Assembly (NCBI RefSeq): GCF_000376805.1
Contig: NZ_AQXT01000002.1
Coordinates: 558,001-622,000, forward strand
Length of the DNA stretch: 64,000 nucleotides
Origin: Henriciella marina DSM 19595
GTDB lineage: Bacteria > Pseudomonadota > Alphaproteobacteria > Caulobacterales > Hyphomonadaceae
Reading direction: 5' to 3'
Shown here: positions 27,234 to 35,864 of the stretch, piece after piece
Layout of the letters: each line of letters begins with the position of its first letter
Numbering within the stretch: position 1 is the stretch's first letter
Made by a program: the position numbers and the translations under genes
Notes under the pieces: model-generated
Seen by the model: the letters and a program-made list of their open reading frames with translations, nothing else
What the model was told of the DNA's origin: nothing
The model's database searches: none

Positions 27234-28886
27234 TCAGGTCTTCGCCGCCTGTGAGGCTTCGAGCCTTGGCTTCGGCATGAACGCCAGAAAGCAGAGGACA
27301 ATCGCAAACCAGACCGCAATCACGAAGAAACAGTCCCGGAAGGCATAGACGCTCGCCTCCACGGAAATCTGTCGCCCAAGCTCCCCAAAAGCCGACTGAA
27401 AGGCCGGAAGTTGCGGCAGGCCGTTGCGTTCCATCTCCCGCGCAATCTGGACGTGGGCATAGGAGAGCTGCGGACTGGATTCGTTGACCGCAGAGGCAAG
27501 GTGCTCGCCATGAAAGATGAGCCGTCGCTGCAGGAGGATCGCCAGCAGATTGACGCCAAACGCCCCGCCAATCTGCATAAGAAAGGACACCCCGCCCGTC
27601 GCGGACGCCAGCAGGGGCGGCGGCACCGCGCGCACAGCTGTCGTATTCGCCGGCGGCATGCAGAAACTGATCCCGACGCGGCTGAGCACGATCCACCAGA
27701 CCAGAACCCAGTAGGGCGTCATTACCGTCACATGCGACAACAGCCATGCTGACATGCCGAAGGAGATGATACCGAAGGCGAGCAGCCAGCGTGTGTCCAC
27801 CTGGTCGGTGAGCCGCCCGGCCAGAGGAAAGCCGATCACCATGGCCAGGCCCGCCGGGATCATCATCACGCCCGCCGCGGTTGGCGAATAATTCTGCACG
27901 AGCTGGACAAAGAGCGGGATCATGTAAGTGGAGCCATAGATCGCAACACCGGTTGCCGAGATGATGAGCCCGGCCGACCAGAACTGGCGATAGGTGAAGA
28001 TTTTCGGGTTGAGCGCGGGGAAGGGGTGGCGCCGTTCCCAGAAGTAGAAGGCGATGGCGGCAAGAACGCCAATGGTGAACTTGATGAGTGAGATATCGGA
28101 ATCCCAGCCATCGCGGTTGCCGCCTGCGAACCCCGACAGAAGAGACACGGCCGACAGGCTGAGAAGGATCAGCCCCTGCCAGTCGAGTGGGCGTTTCTCC
28201 GCCTGCTGCACCGGGTCCGCGCGCGGCATCAGGAGCGGCGCGGCCGCCAGTGCCAGAAGCGCCAATGGCACGGTCGCAACAAACACCAGCCGCCAGCTTG
28301 AAAGGTCCACCGCAATTCCGCCCAGTGCCGGACCGAAAGCGGGCGCCAGCACAACTCCGATGGAGAAAATCCCGATCGCCGTACCGCGCTGCTTGTCGGG
28401 GAAAGTCTGGAAGATCAGGAACATGGACATGGGCTGCAGTAGCCCCGCCGCCATTCCCTGCATCGCCCGCGATACGATAAGCAAAGCCAGCGTATCGCTG
28501 ACTGCGCCGAGCAGCGATCCGGCGACAAAGATCAGCATACCGAATATATAGGTGGACCTTGGTCCGAATGTGGACATGGCCCAGGCATTGGCCAGCATGG
28601 CGATTGTCGATGAGGCCAGAAAGGCCGTCGACATCCATTGGGCCTGGTCCTGTCCAAGGCCGAATGCACCGATAATCGCGGGCAGGGCGACATTGATCGT
28701 CGTAGCGGCCAGCAGCGTCGACATCGACCCGATCAGCATCGAGAACAGCAGCAGCCAGCGATAGCCGGATCCAAATTGCGCGAACCGGTCGCGGATCGGC
28801 TGGTTGGCAAGCGGCGGAATGTCGTCTGGCAGGGGCAGGGGCGCGCGGAAGGCCTTTGGCCGCGGCGTCCGTGCGCCAACGCTCAC
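27234..28886 (-). CDS. emrB: DHA2-family MFS drug exporter, EmrB-like
   Basis: A 550-residue major facilitator protein with about 14 membrane segments, as in the DHA2 (EmrB/QacA) drug-proton antiporters. The motif region AQWMSTAFLASSTIAM and SRAMQGMAAGLLQPMSMFL are typical, as is GIFSIGVVLAPAFGPALGG. It starts with GTG in a GTGA overlap with the HlyD-like gene upstream, so the two are translated together. The EmrB symbol is by family. The substrate is unknown. The C-terminal part of the gene is close to the CHAD gene (68 bases). Confidence 0.92.
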   Translation of the reverse strand: MSVGARTPRPKAFRAPLPLPDDIPPLANQPIRDRFAQFGSGYRWLLLFSMLIGSMSTLLAATTINVALPAIIGAFGLGQDQAQWMSTAFLASSTIAMLANAWAMSTFGPRSTYIFGMLIFVAGSLLGAVSDTLALLIVSRAMQGMAAGLLQPMSMFLIFQTFPDKQRGTAIGIFSIGVVLAPAFGPALGGIAVDLSSWRLVFVATVPLALLALAAAPLLMPRADPVQQAEKRPLDWQGLILLSLSAVSLLSGFAGGNRDGWDSDISLIKFTIGVLAAIAFYFWERRHPFPALNPKIFTYRQFWSAGLIISATGVAIYGSTYMIPLFVQLVQNYSPTAAGVMMIPAGLAMVIGFPLAGRLTDQVDTRWLLAFGIISFGMSAWLLSHVTVMTPYWVLVWWIVLSRVGISFCMPPANTTAVRAVPPPLLASATGGVSFLMQIGGAFGVNLLAILLQRRLIFHGEHLASAVNESSPQLSYAHVQIAREMERNGLPQLPAFQSAFGELGRQISVEASVYAFRDCFFVIAVWFAIVLCFLAFMPKPRLEASQAAKT

Positions 28887-30082
28887 CCGCCGTCTCCCGG
28901 ATCGGCTTTTTCGATCTGTACCGTGGCCATCGTCCCGGGCCGGAGAGGCGTGTCAGGCGCCTCGACGTCGATCCGTACCGAGATACGCTGCGTGATCTTG
29001 GTGAAGACGCCGTTGGCATTCGGATTGGGCATCAGGGCTGCTTCCGCCAGTGTGGCATCATTGATGCTGGTCACGCGGCCTTCGAATTCACGGCCTGGAT
29101 AGCTGTCAATCTCGACACGGACGGGCGCCCCGGGCGAGACATGGCGGATTTCGGTTTCCTTGATATTGGCCGACACCCATGCCGCATCCGGATCATGAAC
29201 AAGCGCCATACGAAATCCGCGCAGCGAGTGCTCACCTGCATCATAGAAAATCTCGTCCACCACGCCGTCTATCGGGCTTCGGATTGTGTGCTGATCGACA
29301 ACCACTCCCTGGGCCGCGACACGGGCCTCTGCCTGGCGCAACGCTGCGCGCAGCACTGAGAGATCATGCTCGATCAGCGCGACTTCCTCGCCTTCGATAC
29401 TGGCCGTTCGCTGTTCGGCGGCTGCGCGCTGCGCATCGGCCTCCGCCTGGCGCAGGCCCTGTTCTGCGGTATCGAGGGCATTCTGCGCCCGGTCCAGGGC
29501 GGCCTGCGTGACCCGGCCGCGCTCGAATAGATCCTGCGTGCGCGCAAAGTCTGACTGCGCGGTTGCGTAATCGGACTGCGCAGATGCGACAGCAGCGCCC
29601 GCGGACGCCGTGCCCGCCCGGCGCGCGGCGACTTCGCTGCCCGCCTTGGAGGTGGACAGGCCCGCGCGCGCTTCTTCACGCGCGATCTCGGCACGCAGCC
29701 GGTCGGCCTCGGCTTCAAATTGAGCCAGCGTCAATTCGGCTTCCCGCCTGTCTATCTCGAACAGCGTATCGCCTTCGAACACCCTCTCGCCTTCGCCCAC
29801 CGCAACCCGCATGATCCGCCCGGAAATGTCGGTGGAGACTGCCACCATGTCAGAGGCGACCCGCGCATCGGCTGTCGACACATAACGCGCGCGCTCACTC
29901 AGGAACCGGAACAGGAAGACTGCGGCGATCAGAAGTCCAGCGACAATAAACGCCAGCCGGATGCGCCGCGCCGTCAGCCACGGGCGGCGTTCTGCGATGC
30001 CTGTGGCACCGCCTGATTCAGTCTGTGCGGCCCCGCCATCCATTGTCGCGTGTAGCCTTCCGGTTTCCGTCCCTGAAGCCAT
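28883..30082 (-). CDS. emrA: HlyD-family membrane fusion protein, EmrA-like
   Basis: A 399-residue periplasmic adaptor. A short cytoplasmic N-terminus is followed by one membrane segment (about 43-63, AFIVAGLLIAAVFLFRFL). A first biotinyl-like half then contains TADARVASDMVAVSTDISG. A long Ala/Glu/Arg-rich coiled coil follows (about 110-240), then the second lipoyl half HTIRSPIDGVVDEIFYDAGE and the beta-barrel. It pairs with the downstream EmrB-like pump and would link it to an outer-membrane channel. No TolC gene is present in the window. Confidence 0.92.
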   Translation of the reverse strand: MASGTETGRLHATMDGGAAQTESGGATGIAERRPWLTARRIRLAFIVAGLLIAAVFLFRFLSERARYVSTADARVASDMVAVSTDISGRIMRVAVGEGERVFEGDTLFEIDRREAELTLAQFEAEADRLRAEIAREEARAGLSTSKAGSEVAARRAGTASAGAAVASAQSDYATAQSDFARTQDLFERGRVTQAALDRAQNALDTAEQGLRQAEADAQRAAAEQRTASIEGEEVALIEHDLSVLRAALRQAEARVAAQGVVVDQHTIRSPIDGVVDEIFYDAGEHSLRGFRMALVHDPDAAWVSANIKETEIRHVSPGAPVRVEIDSYPGREFEGRVTSINDATLAEAALMPNPNANGVFTKITQRISVRIDVEAPDTPLRPGTMATVQIEKADPGDGG

Positions 30083-30147
30083 CTAACGACAGTTCGAGCG
30101 CCTGTTCGAGACATGACGCGAAGGCAACTCGAACGCGCTCGACCGCG

Positions 30148-30825
30148 TTAGTCGTCAAAGCCGCGAAAGGTTGCCGCTTCGGCAACAGTCTTGCGCTCCG
30201 AGATGACGGAGTTTGCCGGAAAGTCGGGATCTGGCCAGCCCATTGCGACGCAGGTCTGGATGACCTGATCGTCAGCTATGCCTGCATGTTCACGGACAAC
30301 CGGACTCTGCATGATGCCCTGGCTATTGATGACGCAGCCCAGGCCCTTGGACCAGGCCGTGTTGACCAGGCAATTGACGACACCGCCGCAATCAAACGGC
30401 GCGACATCGCTGCCTTGGATCGACTTGTCATAAGTGATCACGATCGACACCGGCGCGTCGAACTGACGAAAGCCGCGCAGCACCCAGTCCATCCGCGCGT
30501 CCTTGTCGTGCCGCTCGATGCCCATGACCGCAAAAAGCTGTTTGGCGATGCCGATCTGGCGCTCACGGTGTTCACCGGCATAGTCCGGGCCAAGTCGGAA
30601 CTCACGGCTATGCGGAACGCCGGCAAGGTTGCGCTCGACATTGCCTTCTCGAATCTTGTCGAGCACTTTTCCGGCGACGACATAGAAATTCCAGGGCTGC
30701 GTATTCAGGGAGGTTGGCGCCCGCATCGCGATTTCGAGGATTTCCTCGATCAGTTCTTTTGGCACTGGCTTGTCCAGATACCCGCGAATGCTGCGGCGCT
30801 CGCGAACGACTGTTTCGAAATCCAT
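30148..30825 (-). CDS. Nitroreductase family protein
   Basis: A 225-residue FMN-dependent nitroreductase-fold protein. The N-terminal FMN-binding [20 protein letters not shown] and [15 protein letters not shown] (about 35-50) are the family markers; [20 protein letters not shown] follows near the middle. The electron acceptor is unknown. A paralogue lies at 33939-34610. It is divergent from the TerC gene with a 146-base spacer. Confidence 0.9.
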   Translation of the reverse strand: MDFETVVRERRSIRGYLDKPVPKELIEEILEIAMRAPTSLNTQPWNFYVVAGKVLDKIREGNVERNLAGVPHSREFRLGPDYAGEHRERQIGIAKQLFAVMGIERHDKDARMDWVLRGFRQFDAPVSIVITYDKSIQGSDVAPFDCGGVVNCLVNTAWSKGLGCVINSQGIMQSPVVREHAGIADDQVIQTCVAMGWPDPDFPANSVISERKTVAEAATFRGFDD

Positions 30826-30971
30826 ACTGTCTTCTCCTCCACGCGCCGGAATCGGCTGTCTTTGGGCTGCAAGCTAGTCGGCTACCCCAGCGGCAGCCAA
30901 GAGCCCTGGAACTGGAACCTTGCCGAGCTCCGCAACATTTCTACTCGAGGACTGTTGGAGCAGGGAAAATA

Positions 30972-31778
30972 ATGGCTGACTTTTTCGCGGTATTTGCAAT
31001 GCCAGAGGCCTGGGCGGCGCTGGCAACTTTGATCGTGCTCGAAATCGTTCTTGGCATCGACAATCTCGTTTTCATCTCCATCCTGACCAACAAGCTGCCG
31101 GAAAAGCAGCGCCCGATGGCACGGCAGATCGGTATCGGCCTTGCCCTCGGCCTGCGGCTCGTTCTGCTCGCGGCCATCGCCTGGATTGTGGGTCTTACCT
31201 CTACAATGATCGACCTCGGCATTTCCGGCCCACCCGGAGAGCATGGCGAAGTGACCTTCGAAACCGCTTTCTCCTGGCGCGATATCATCCTGATCGTCGG
31301 TGGCCTGTTCCTCGTCTGGAAGGCAACGACCGAGATCCACCACACCATCGATCCTGAACCAAGCGAGACCGTCTTTGGCGGCGGAAAGGCAGGCCTCGGC
31401 TTCGCTTCCGCGATCACCCAGATCATCCTGCTCGACATGGTCTTCTCGATCGACTCCATCCTCACTGCGGTCGGCATGACCGATCATCTGCCGATCATGG
31501 TCGTAGCGGTCGTTGTGGCCGTCCTGGTCATGCTTCTGTCTGCCGGACCGCTTGCGCGCTTCATCAGCGCGAACCCGACCGTCGTAATGCTCGCGCTCGC
31601 CTTCCTCTTGATGATCGGCATGGTGCTCATCGCAGACGGTTTCGGCGTTCATGTGCCCAAGGGCTATATCTACGCTGCAATGGCCTTCTCGGTCTTCGTC
31701 GAAGTCCTGAACCTCGTCGCGCGAAAGAAGAACAAGACCACAGAGCCAGCCACAGAAAGACGCGCAGACACGCCCTGA
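30972..31778 (+). CDS. TerC family integral membrane protein
   Basis: A 268-residue protein with about seven membrane segments. The TerC signature is [19 protein letters not shown] near the N-terminus and [17 protein letters not shown] in the second half; each contains Asp in a membrane helix thought to bind metal. TerC/Alx-like proteins export manganese or assist metal loading of exoenzymes. There are no C-terminal CBS domains, so this is the short type. It is chosen at ATG 30972 because upstream sequence has no conserved text. The leader contains a hairpin but not the yybP-ykoY consensus. Confidence 0.9.
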   Translation: MADFFAVFAMPEAWAALATLIVLEIVLGIDNLVFISILTNKLPEKQRPMARQIGIGLALGLRLVLLAAIAWIVGLTSTMIDLGISGPPGEHGEVTFETAFSWRDIILIVGGLFLVWKATTEIHHTIDPEPSETVFGGGKAGLGFASAITQIILLDMVFSIDSILTAVGMTDHLPIMVVAVVVAVLVMLLSAGPLARFISANPTVVMLALAFLLMIGMVLIADGFGVHVPKGYIYAAMAFSVFVEVLNLVARKKNKTTEPATERRADTP

Positions 31779-31832
31779 TGCGCGCTCGCGACGCACTTCC
31801 GCAGCCGCCGTGAAAGCGCCACATATTGAAGC

Positions 31833-32234
31833 ATGACACATCAACCCATTCTTCGCGGCATAAAGCTACGCTGCCCGACCTGCGGCGAAGGCGCCCTCTT
31901 TGGCCGTTATCTTGTCTTCAATGATGAATGCCCGGCCTGTGGACAGGATTTCCGCTCTGCCGATACCGCCGATGGCCCAGCCTTCTTTGTCGGCTTTCTG
32001 ATCATGATCGTCTTCGCGCCCTTCTACTTCATCCTGCCCATGCTGGAGATGGCGATCTGGTTGAAGGTCGTGCTCTTCGCCGTGCTGCTGGTCTGCATGA
32101 TCGGTGTCGCCCTGGCGCTTCTGCCCCGCTTCAAGGCGGTTCTGTTCAACCTGCAGCTCGCCAACAAGGCCGAGGAAGCGCAATGGGAGAGCACCGGCAA
32201 GCACGGTACCCCGCCAAAAAACTGGAAAGGTTAG
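31833..32234 (+). CDS. DUF983 family membrane protein
   Basis: A 133-residue protein with an N-terminal zinc-ribbon-like pair of CxxC motifs (CPTCGEG at about 13-19 and CPACGQ at about 34-39), then two membrane helices (about 52-75 and 80-102). This is the DUF983 layout. Members are common in Alphaproteobacteria and some lie near cytochrome oxidase genes, but no such gene is seen here. The function is unknown. It is 54 bases downstream of TerC and on the same strand. Confidence 0.9.
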   Translation: MTHQPILRGIKLRCPTCGEGALFGRYLVFNDECPACGQDFRSADTADGPAFFVGFLIMIVFAPFYFILPMLEMAIWLKVVLFAVLLVCMIGVALALLPRFKAVLFNLQLANKAEEAQWESTGKHGTPPKNWKG

Positions 32235-32253
32235 GCGCGCAGCTGGGCTGCGA

Positions 32254-32628
32254 TCAGCTCCGTCTTCGCGGGCCGAGCATGTCGCGAAACGCCTCGAACG
32301 TGCCGCGAGCCACCTGAGTCACGGTCGGCTTCCGGCTGCGGGCGCTGCGGGCGAAATGGACGCAGTTTGATCCGGTAAGGTGATAGTCGCCACCCAGTTT
32401 GCGATGGGCGCGGTCCACGGCCAGGAAGTCATTGCCTTCCTGCCAGCCATGGCGCCGGATTTCGCGGCCGGATGAGAACTCAACCAGCGTCTGTGTGACC
32501 ACACCGCCGCCAACACGCGTATTGGACACGACGCGGCCGCCATAGGTTACGATCCCGTAGTGACGAAAGACGCCGCCAAAGGGCACAGAAATGACGTCGC
32601 CGGGACGATAATCAAAGCTTGAGTTCAT
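32254..32628 (-). CDS. LRAT-like (NlpC/P60 superfamily) protein
   Basis: A 124-residue protein resembling lecithin:retinol acyltransferases. The catalytic triad pattern is visible: His at about 23 (VFRHYGIVTYGG), a second His candidate at about 60, and the nucleophile Cys at about 89 in GSNCVHFAR, corresponding to the NCEHF motif of LRAT. RPGDVISVPFGGV at about 8-20 is the typical N-terminal strand. Bacterial LRAT-like proteins are thought to be acyltransferases or thiol hydrolases; the substrate is unknown. ATG 32628 is chosen; a TTG at 32670 in a TTGA overlap with the kinase stop is possible. Confidence 0.8.
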   Translation of the reverse strand: MNSSFDYRPGDVISVPFGGVFRHYGIVTYGGRVVSNTRVGGGVVTQTLVEFSSGREIRRHGWQEGNDFLAVDRAHRKLGGDYHLTGSNCVHFARSARSRKPTVTQVARGTFEAFRDMLGPRRRS

Positions 32629-32666
32629 CGAAAAACGATAATTTCGTTTCTCCGCGCCGTCAAGCC

Positions 32667-33710
32667 TCAACCGGGAATGTCGAGCGTGAATCGCGTTTCA
32701 TGCGCATCCGACTTCACATCGAGCGTGCCGCCATGCGCCATTGCGATCTGGTGGGCAATATAAAGTCCGAGCCCAAGACCATGACGGCTGTCACGAACTT
32801 TTCCGCGAAAGAAGGGCTGGAAAAGATGCTCGAGCGCATCGTCCGGTATCGGGTCGCCGCCATTGGCAACAGACAGCGTCAGCCGGCCGTCTTGATTTGA
32901 TGCCTGGACATCGATCGGCTGTGCCGGGTCGCCGTGCATCACGGCATTGGCAAGAAGGTTCGACAAGAGCTGACCAATACGTGACGCGTCGCATGTCACC
33001 TCGCCCTGAATGTTGATGTTCTGGCGGATAGCAACATCGCGGTGACTGACCTTGATCTCCTCGATCACCTGTTTGAGATCATCAGCGAGACCCGCCGTCG
33101 GCTCACGCTCGACCCCCATGCCGCTGCCCAGCCGGTCGCGGGCAAGGTCCATGACATTGTCGATGAGCTCCGACATGCGGGTCGTGCTTCCTTGCATCTG
33201 CTGCAGCACCGCGCCGAGCTTCTCGTCTTCCAGTTTCCTGCAAAGAATGCGGATCCCGGATTCAAGCGCCGCGAGTGGGTTACGCAGGTCATGGCCCAGC
33301 ACGGCGAGAAAGACCTCTTTCAGTTCCGCATCTGCTTCCTTCTGCCTGAGAAGCTCAATGCGGTCCTTGTCTTCGGTCACGTCCCGTACGGTGCAATAGA
33401 ACCGCTCTTCATCCGGAACCGCGACCCAGGAAAACCAGTGATAGTCACCATTGCGCGCCCGATAACGGTTTTCAAAACGCAGCACCGGCTTGCCAGTTTT
33501 CACGACCTCGAATGCTTCAAGCGAGCGTTCCACATCGTCTGGATGGAGGAAGTCGACAAACGCCTTGCCTTCAATTTCCCCTTTCGACCAGCCGAGCGTC
33601 GCTTTCCAGGCTGGGTTGACCGCAACGAACCGGCCTTCACGGTCCAGGATACAGAACATGTCGGGCGAAACCTTCCATGTCAGGCTCGCCCTCTGAAGTT
33701 CATTGGTCAT
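32667..33710 (-). CDS. PAS-domain sensor histidine kinase
   Basis: A 347-residue soluble kinase. PAS domain (about 10-115) with FCILDREGRFVAVNPAW and HPDDVERSLE, then a HisKA domain with phospho-acceptor His about 140 in VLGHDLRNPLAALE, and an ATPase domain with N-box LLSNLLANAVMHG, G1 region lacking the usual DNG (VANGGDPIP) and G2 HGLGLGLYIAHQIA. No membrane segment is visible, so it senses a cytoplasmic signal. No response regulator is adjacent. A four-unit 11-base repeat lies 140-180 bases upstream. It is followed by the LRAT-like gene. Confidence 0.9.
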   Translation of the reverse strand: MTNELQRASLTWKVSPDMFCILDREGRFVAVNPAWKATLGWSKGEIEGKAFVDFLHPDDVERSLEAFEVVKTGKPVLRFENRYRARNGDYHWFSWVAVPDEERFYCTVRDVTEDKDRIELLRQKEADAELKEVFLAVLGHDLRNPLAALESGIRILCRKLEDEKLGAVLQQMQGSTTRMSELIDNVMDLARDRLGSGMGVEREPTAGLADDLKQVIEEIKVSHRDVAIRQNINIQGEVTCDASRIGQLLSNLLANAVMHGDPAQPIDVQASNQDGRLTLSVANGGDPIPDDALEHLFQPFFRGKVRDSRHGLGLGLYIAHQIAMAHGGTLDVKSDAHETRFTLDIPG

Positions 33711-33847
33711 GAAAATCTTCCGATAGGTCGTTCACCCCACCAAGATTAAAGAAATGAGGGTGGAATTCCAGTTTTTTCAGGAATTTATGATTTCAGTCGT
33801 CGTCATCAGACCTGACGCGAACAGGTACAGCAGAAGTGAGGCCTCAG

Positions 33848-33891
33848 AACACCGCCGTGACACCGCCACGACACCGTGGGGACACCGCGTT
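33848..33891. repeat. Four tandem 11-base repeats
   Basis: Four units of 11 bases start at 33848, 33859, 33870 and 33881, each with the core ACACCG (AACACCGCCGT, GACACCGCCAC, GACACCGTGGG, GACACCGCGTT). The unit length is about one helical turn, so cores lie on one face of the DNA. The array lies in the 228-base gap between the nitroreductase stop and the kinase start (both minus strand), 138-181 bases upstream of the kinase. Units two and three also form a CCACG/CGTGG hairpin. The array ends with TTTTTT on the plus strand. Confidence 0.7.
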
Positions 33892-33938
33892 TTTTGGGGC
33901 GATCTGGCATCAGTTTCCCGAGGATAATTCCGCGGCGA

Positions 33939-34610
33939 TCAGAAGCCTTTTAGCTCCGCAAACTCATCGACATCTGCCCGCTCGGCACGTAGCTGGTTTA
34001 CCGCGTGATCAGGGTCCGGGCAGCCAACCGCCATCCCGCTATAGACCATTTCGGTTTCGCCGAGATCGAAATGGGTCTTCAGCGTCGAGCGAAGCATGCC
34101 CCAGCATTCCTGGAAACAGCTACCCCAGCCGCGCTCCTCGGCCAGCAGGGCGAGTGTCTGCATGAACATGCCGGTATGGGCCCACTGGCCATGGCCCATG
34201 CGCTCATCGATCACGAAGAAGACCGCCAGCGGCGCGTCGAAGAAGCGAAAATTGCGTGAGAACCACTGGATGCGCGCGGCCTTGTCTTCGCGCGGGATCT
34301 CCAGTTTTTCATACATCATTTCCCCGACACGGCGCCTGCGGGCCTCATGAGGTTCCCACAGTTCCTTTGGGTAGATCGGCCTGTCGGTCTTCTCGCCCCT
34401 GGGGCTCTCCGCGAGGGATTTCTGCGCCAGATCGACGACCTCCTGCTTGGCCTCACCTGTCAGCGCGATGACACGCCAGGGCTGCAAATTGCCACCTGAC
34501 GGCGCGCGCTGAGCGGCTGCCAGCCACTCGCGGACCTCTTCGGCGCTGATCTGCTTGTCGAGAAAAGCGCGCGTCGAAATGCGCTGATTTACAGCCTGGC
34601 TCACATCCAT
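33939..34610 (-). CDS. Nitroreductase family protein
   Basis: A 223-residue FMN-binding nitroreductase-fold protein, paralogous to that at 30148-30825. Markers are the N-terminal RISTRAFLDKQISAEEV, AQRAPSGGNLQPWRVIAL (about 32-49), and the C-terminal GMAVGCPDPDHAVNQLRAER. The substrate is unknown. ATG 34610 (MDVSQAVNQR) is chosen because upstream residues are non-conserved. It follows the terminator of the SYLF gene, so it must have its own promoter. Confidence 0.9.
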   Translation of the reverse strand: MDVSQAVNQRISTRAFLDKQISAEEVREWLAAAQRAPSGGNLQPWRVIALTGEAKQEVVDLAQKSLAESPRGEKTDRPIYPKELWEPHEARRRRVGEMMYEKLEIPREDKAARIQWFSRNFRFFDAPLAVFFVIDERMGHGQWAHTGMFMQTLALLAEERGWGSCFQECWGMLRSTLKTHFDLGETEMVYSGMAVGCPDPDHAVNQLRAERADVDEFAELKGF

Positions 34611-34691
34611 GGGTTGGCTCTCCTTGCTTGAGGACAGCGGTCTAGGACAGCGACGCTGGGGAAGGGAAGGGCAAGGCCGCGAACAGGACGC

Positions 34692-34721
34692 AAAAAAGAA
34701 GGCGCTCCGAAGAGCGCCTTC
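34692..34721 (-). terminator. Intrinsic terminator of the SYLF gene
   Basis: On the minus strand the sequence is a perfect 10-base-pair stem (GAAGGCGCTC with GAGCGCCTTC) closed by a TTCG tetraloop, then six T residues (34692-34697 on the plus strand as A). It is 25 bases past the stop of the SYLF gene. This is the clearest rho-independent terminator in the window. Confidence 0.9.
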
Positions 34722-34745
34722 CAATCGGTCATGGATTTCAGAGAC

Positions 34746-35405
34746 TTAGTAGTCGCCGTCCATATCCATCATGTCGTCGTCATCATGGTCCATATCGTCA
34801 TGGTCCATCATGTCATCATCGTCTTCGGCTTCCGGCTCATCATCATGCCAGATGCGTAGCGCGTTGACGCTCAGCTCTGCATTCAGGCCTTCTGCATTGA
34901 TGATGTAGATACGCGGATCGCCTGTCGCGGCCATCGCATTGGCGTCGGCGTCAACGACGGTTGCGCCGGCGGCTGCGCCGACTTCCCATTCGTCACCATC
35001 CATCAGCTCATCAAGCGCGTCCTGCTCCTGGAAGACGTAGACCATCTGGGATTTGTCAACGCCAGCCTGGAGGCCAACGGACCCCTTGCCGATATAGTAC
35101 TGGCCGGTCGGTTCTCCATCGATGAAGAGAACGCCTTCACCGCCGGCGCCGCCAACGATGAGATCGGCTTTCCAGACTTCCGGGAAAACGAGTACGCCAG
35201 CAGCCGCGTCGATGTCTGCGCCGCAGGTCTCAGCGACGGTACGGCAATTGTCCAAGGTCGCCTTGGCTTCCTGGACATTCTCGAACTTGTAGGCCTGCTC
35301 GCTGTGTTCCTTGTGGTTGTCCGCGAGGGCCGGGGCACCTGCGAGCAGCGCTGCTGCGCCTGCGGCAAGCGTCGAGTTTCGAAGAAGTTTCTTGGATAGG
35401 GTCAT
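34746..35405 (-). CDS. SYLF/YSC84-domain exported protein with a Met/Asp/His-rich tail
   Basis: A 219-residue exported protein. Signal peptide about 1-28 (ending PALADN), then a SYLF (YSC84, lipid-binding) domain: KATLDNCRTVAETCGADIDAA, GVLVFPEVWKADLIVGG, YYIGKGSVGLQAG and SQMVYVFQEQDALDELMDG. The last about 32 residues are an unusual tail of Asp, Met, His and Glu (for example DDMDHDDDDMMDMDGDY). AGGAGG lies 8 bases before the ATG. The SYLF domain is known as a phosphoinositide/lipid-binding module in eukaryotes; in bacteria its role is unknown. The tail suggests metal binding, but this is inference. It has its own terminator. Confidence 0.87.
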   Translation of the reverse strand: MTLSKKLLRNSTLAAGAAALLAGAPALADNHKEHSEQAYKFENVQEAKATLDNCRTVAETCGADIDAAAGVLVFPEVWKADLIVGGAGGEGVLFIDGEPTGQYYIGKGSVGLQAGVDKSQMVYVFQEQDALDELMDGDEWEVGAAAGATVVDADANAMAATGDPRIYIINAEGLNAELSVNALRIWHDDEPEAEDDDDMMDHDDMDHDDDDMMDMDGDY

Positions 35406-35537
35406 GGCGTTCTGCCTCCTGAACTTGCGTTCGCTCCGGGCCTCAATGCCCAAAGCTTGGTATGGCAGAACAAACCCTCACAGGCGGGGCGTGTTCCAAA
35501 AAATGTAGTTGCTGGCCGTGCCCGGGCTCGTAGTCCC

Positions 35538-35864
35538 TCAGAGAGAGAAGCTTGTCCCGCAGCCACAGGCCGCCGTCGCGTTCGGATTGTTTATTTTGAA
35601 AGCCGCGCCGATCAGTTCGTTTGAGAAGTCGATCTCTGAGCCGCGCATGAACTCCATGCTCATCTCATCGACAAGCACCTGCGCGCCATCGCGCTCCACG
35701 ATGACATCATCATCGTTTTTCGTGTCTTCGAGATCAAACTTGTAGGAAAAGCCCGAACAGCCACCACCTTCGACTGACACGCGAAGGTAGTCCTTGTCGG
35801 ACTGTTTTGCCAGAATCGCATTAATGCGCCGGGCAGCATTCTCTGAAAGGGTGACGTCGCTCAT
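35538..35864 (-). CDS. erpA: A-type iron-sulfur carrier protein
   Basis: A 108-residue HesB/IscA-family protein that delivers Fe-S clusters. The three conserved cysteines are Cys36 (VEGGGCSGFSYKF), Cys100 and Cys102 (AACGCGTSFSL). ErpA is the usual annotation for stand-alone copies in Alphaproteobacteria, though IscA/SufA cannot be excluded from sequence alone. The start codon overlaps the dgt start codon by two bases (CATG at 35862-35865), so the ribosome-binding regions of each gene lie inside the other. Confidence 0.9.
   Translation of the reverse strand: MSDVTLSENAARRINAILAKQSDKDYLRVSVEGGGCSGFSYKFDLEDTKNDDDVIVERDGAQVLVDEMSMEFMRGSEIDFSNELIGAAFKINNPNATAACGCGTSFSL

Noticed and set aside
27190-29019. 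A 609-codon open frame in another minus-strand frame over the MFS pump gene
   Set aside because: It is longer than the pump, but its protein is Arg/Ala/Gly-rich without family motifs, while the other frame gives a clear 14-segment transporter coupled to the HlyD-like gene. High GC explains the long open frame.
30826-30971. Possible yybP-ykoY manganese riboswitch before terC
   Set aside because: A hairpin exists (GGCTGC 30865-30870 with GCAGCC 30893-30898), but the conserved riboswitch loops are not visible.
32628-32670. TTG start for the LRAT-like gene overlapping the kinase stop
   Set aside because: The TTGA overlap is attractive, but no ribosome-binding site precedes it, and the ATG at 32628 begins directly before the conserved domain.
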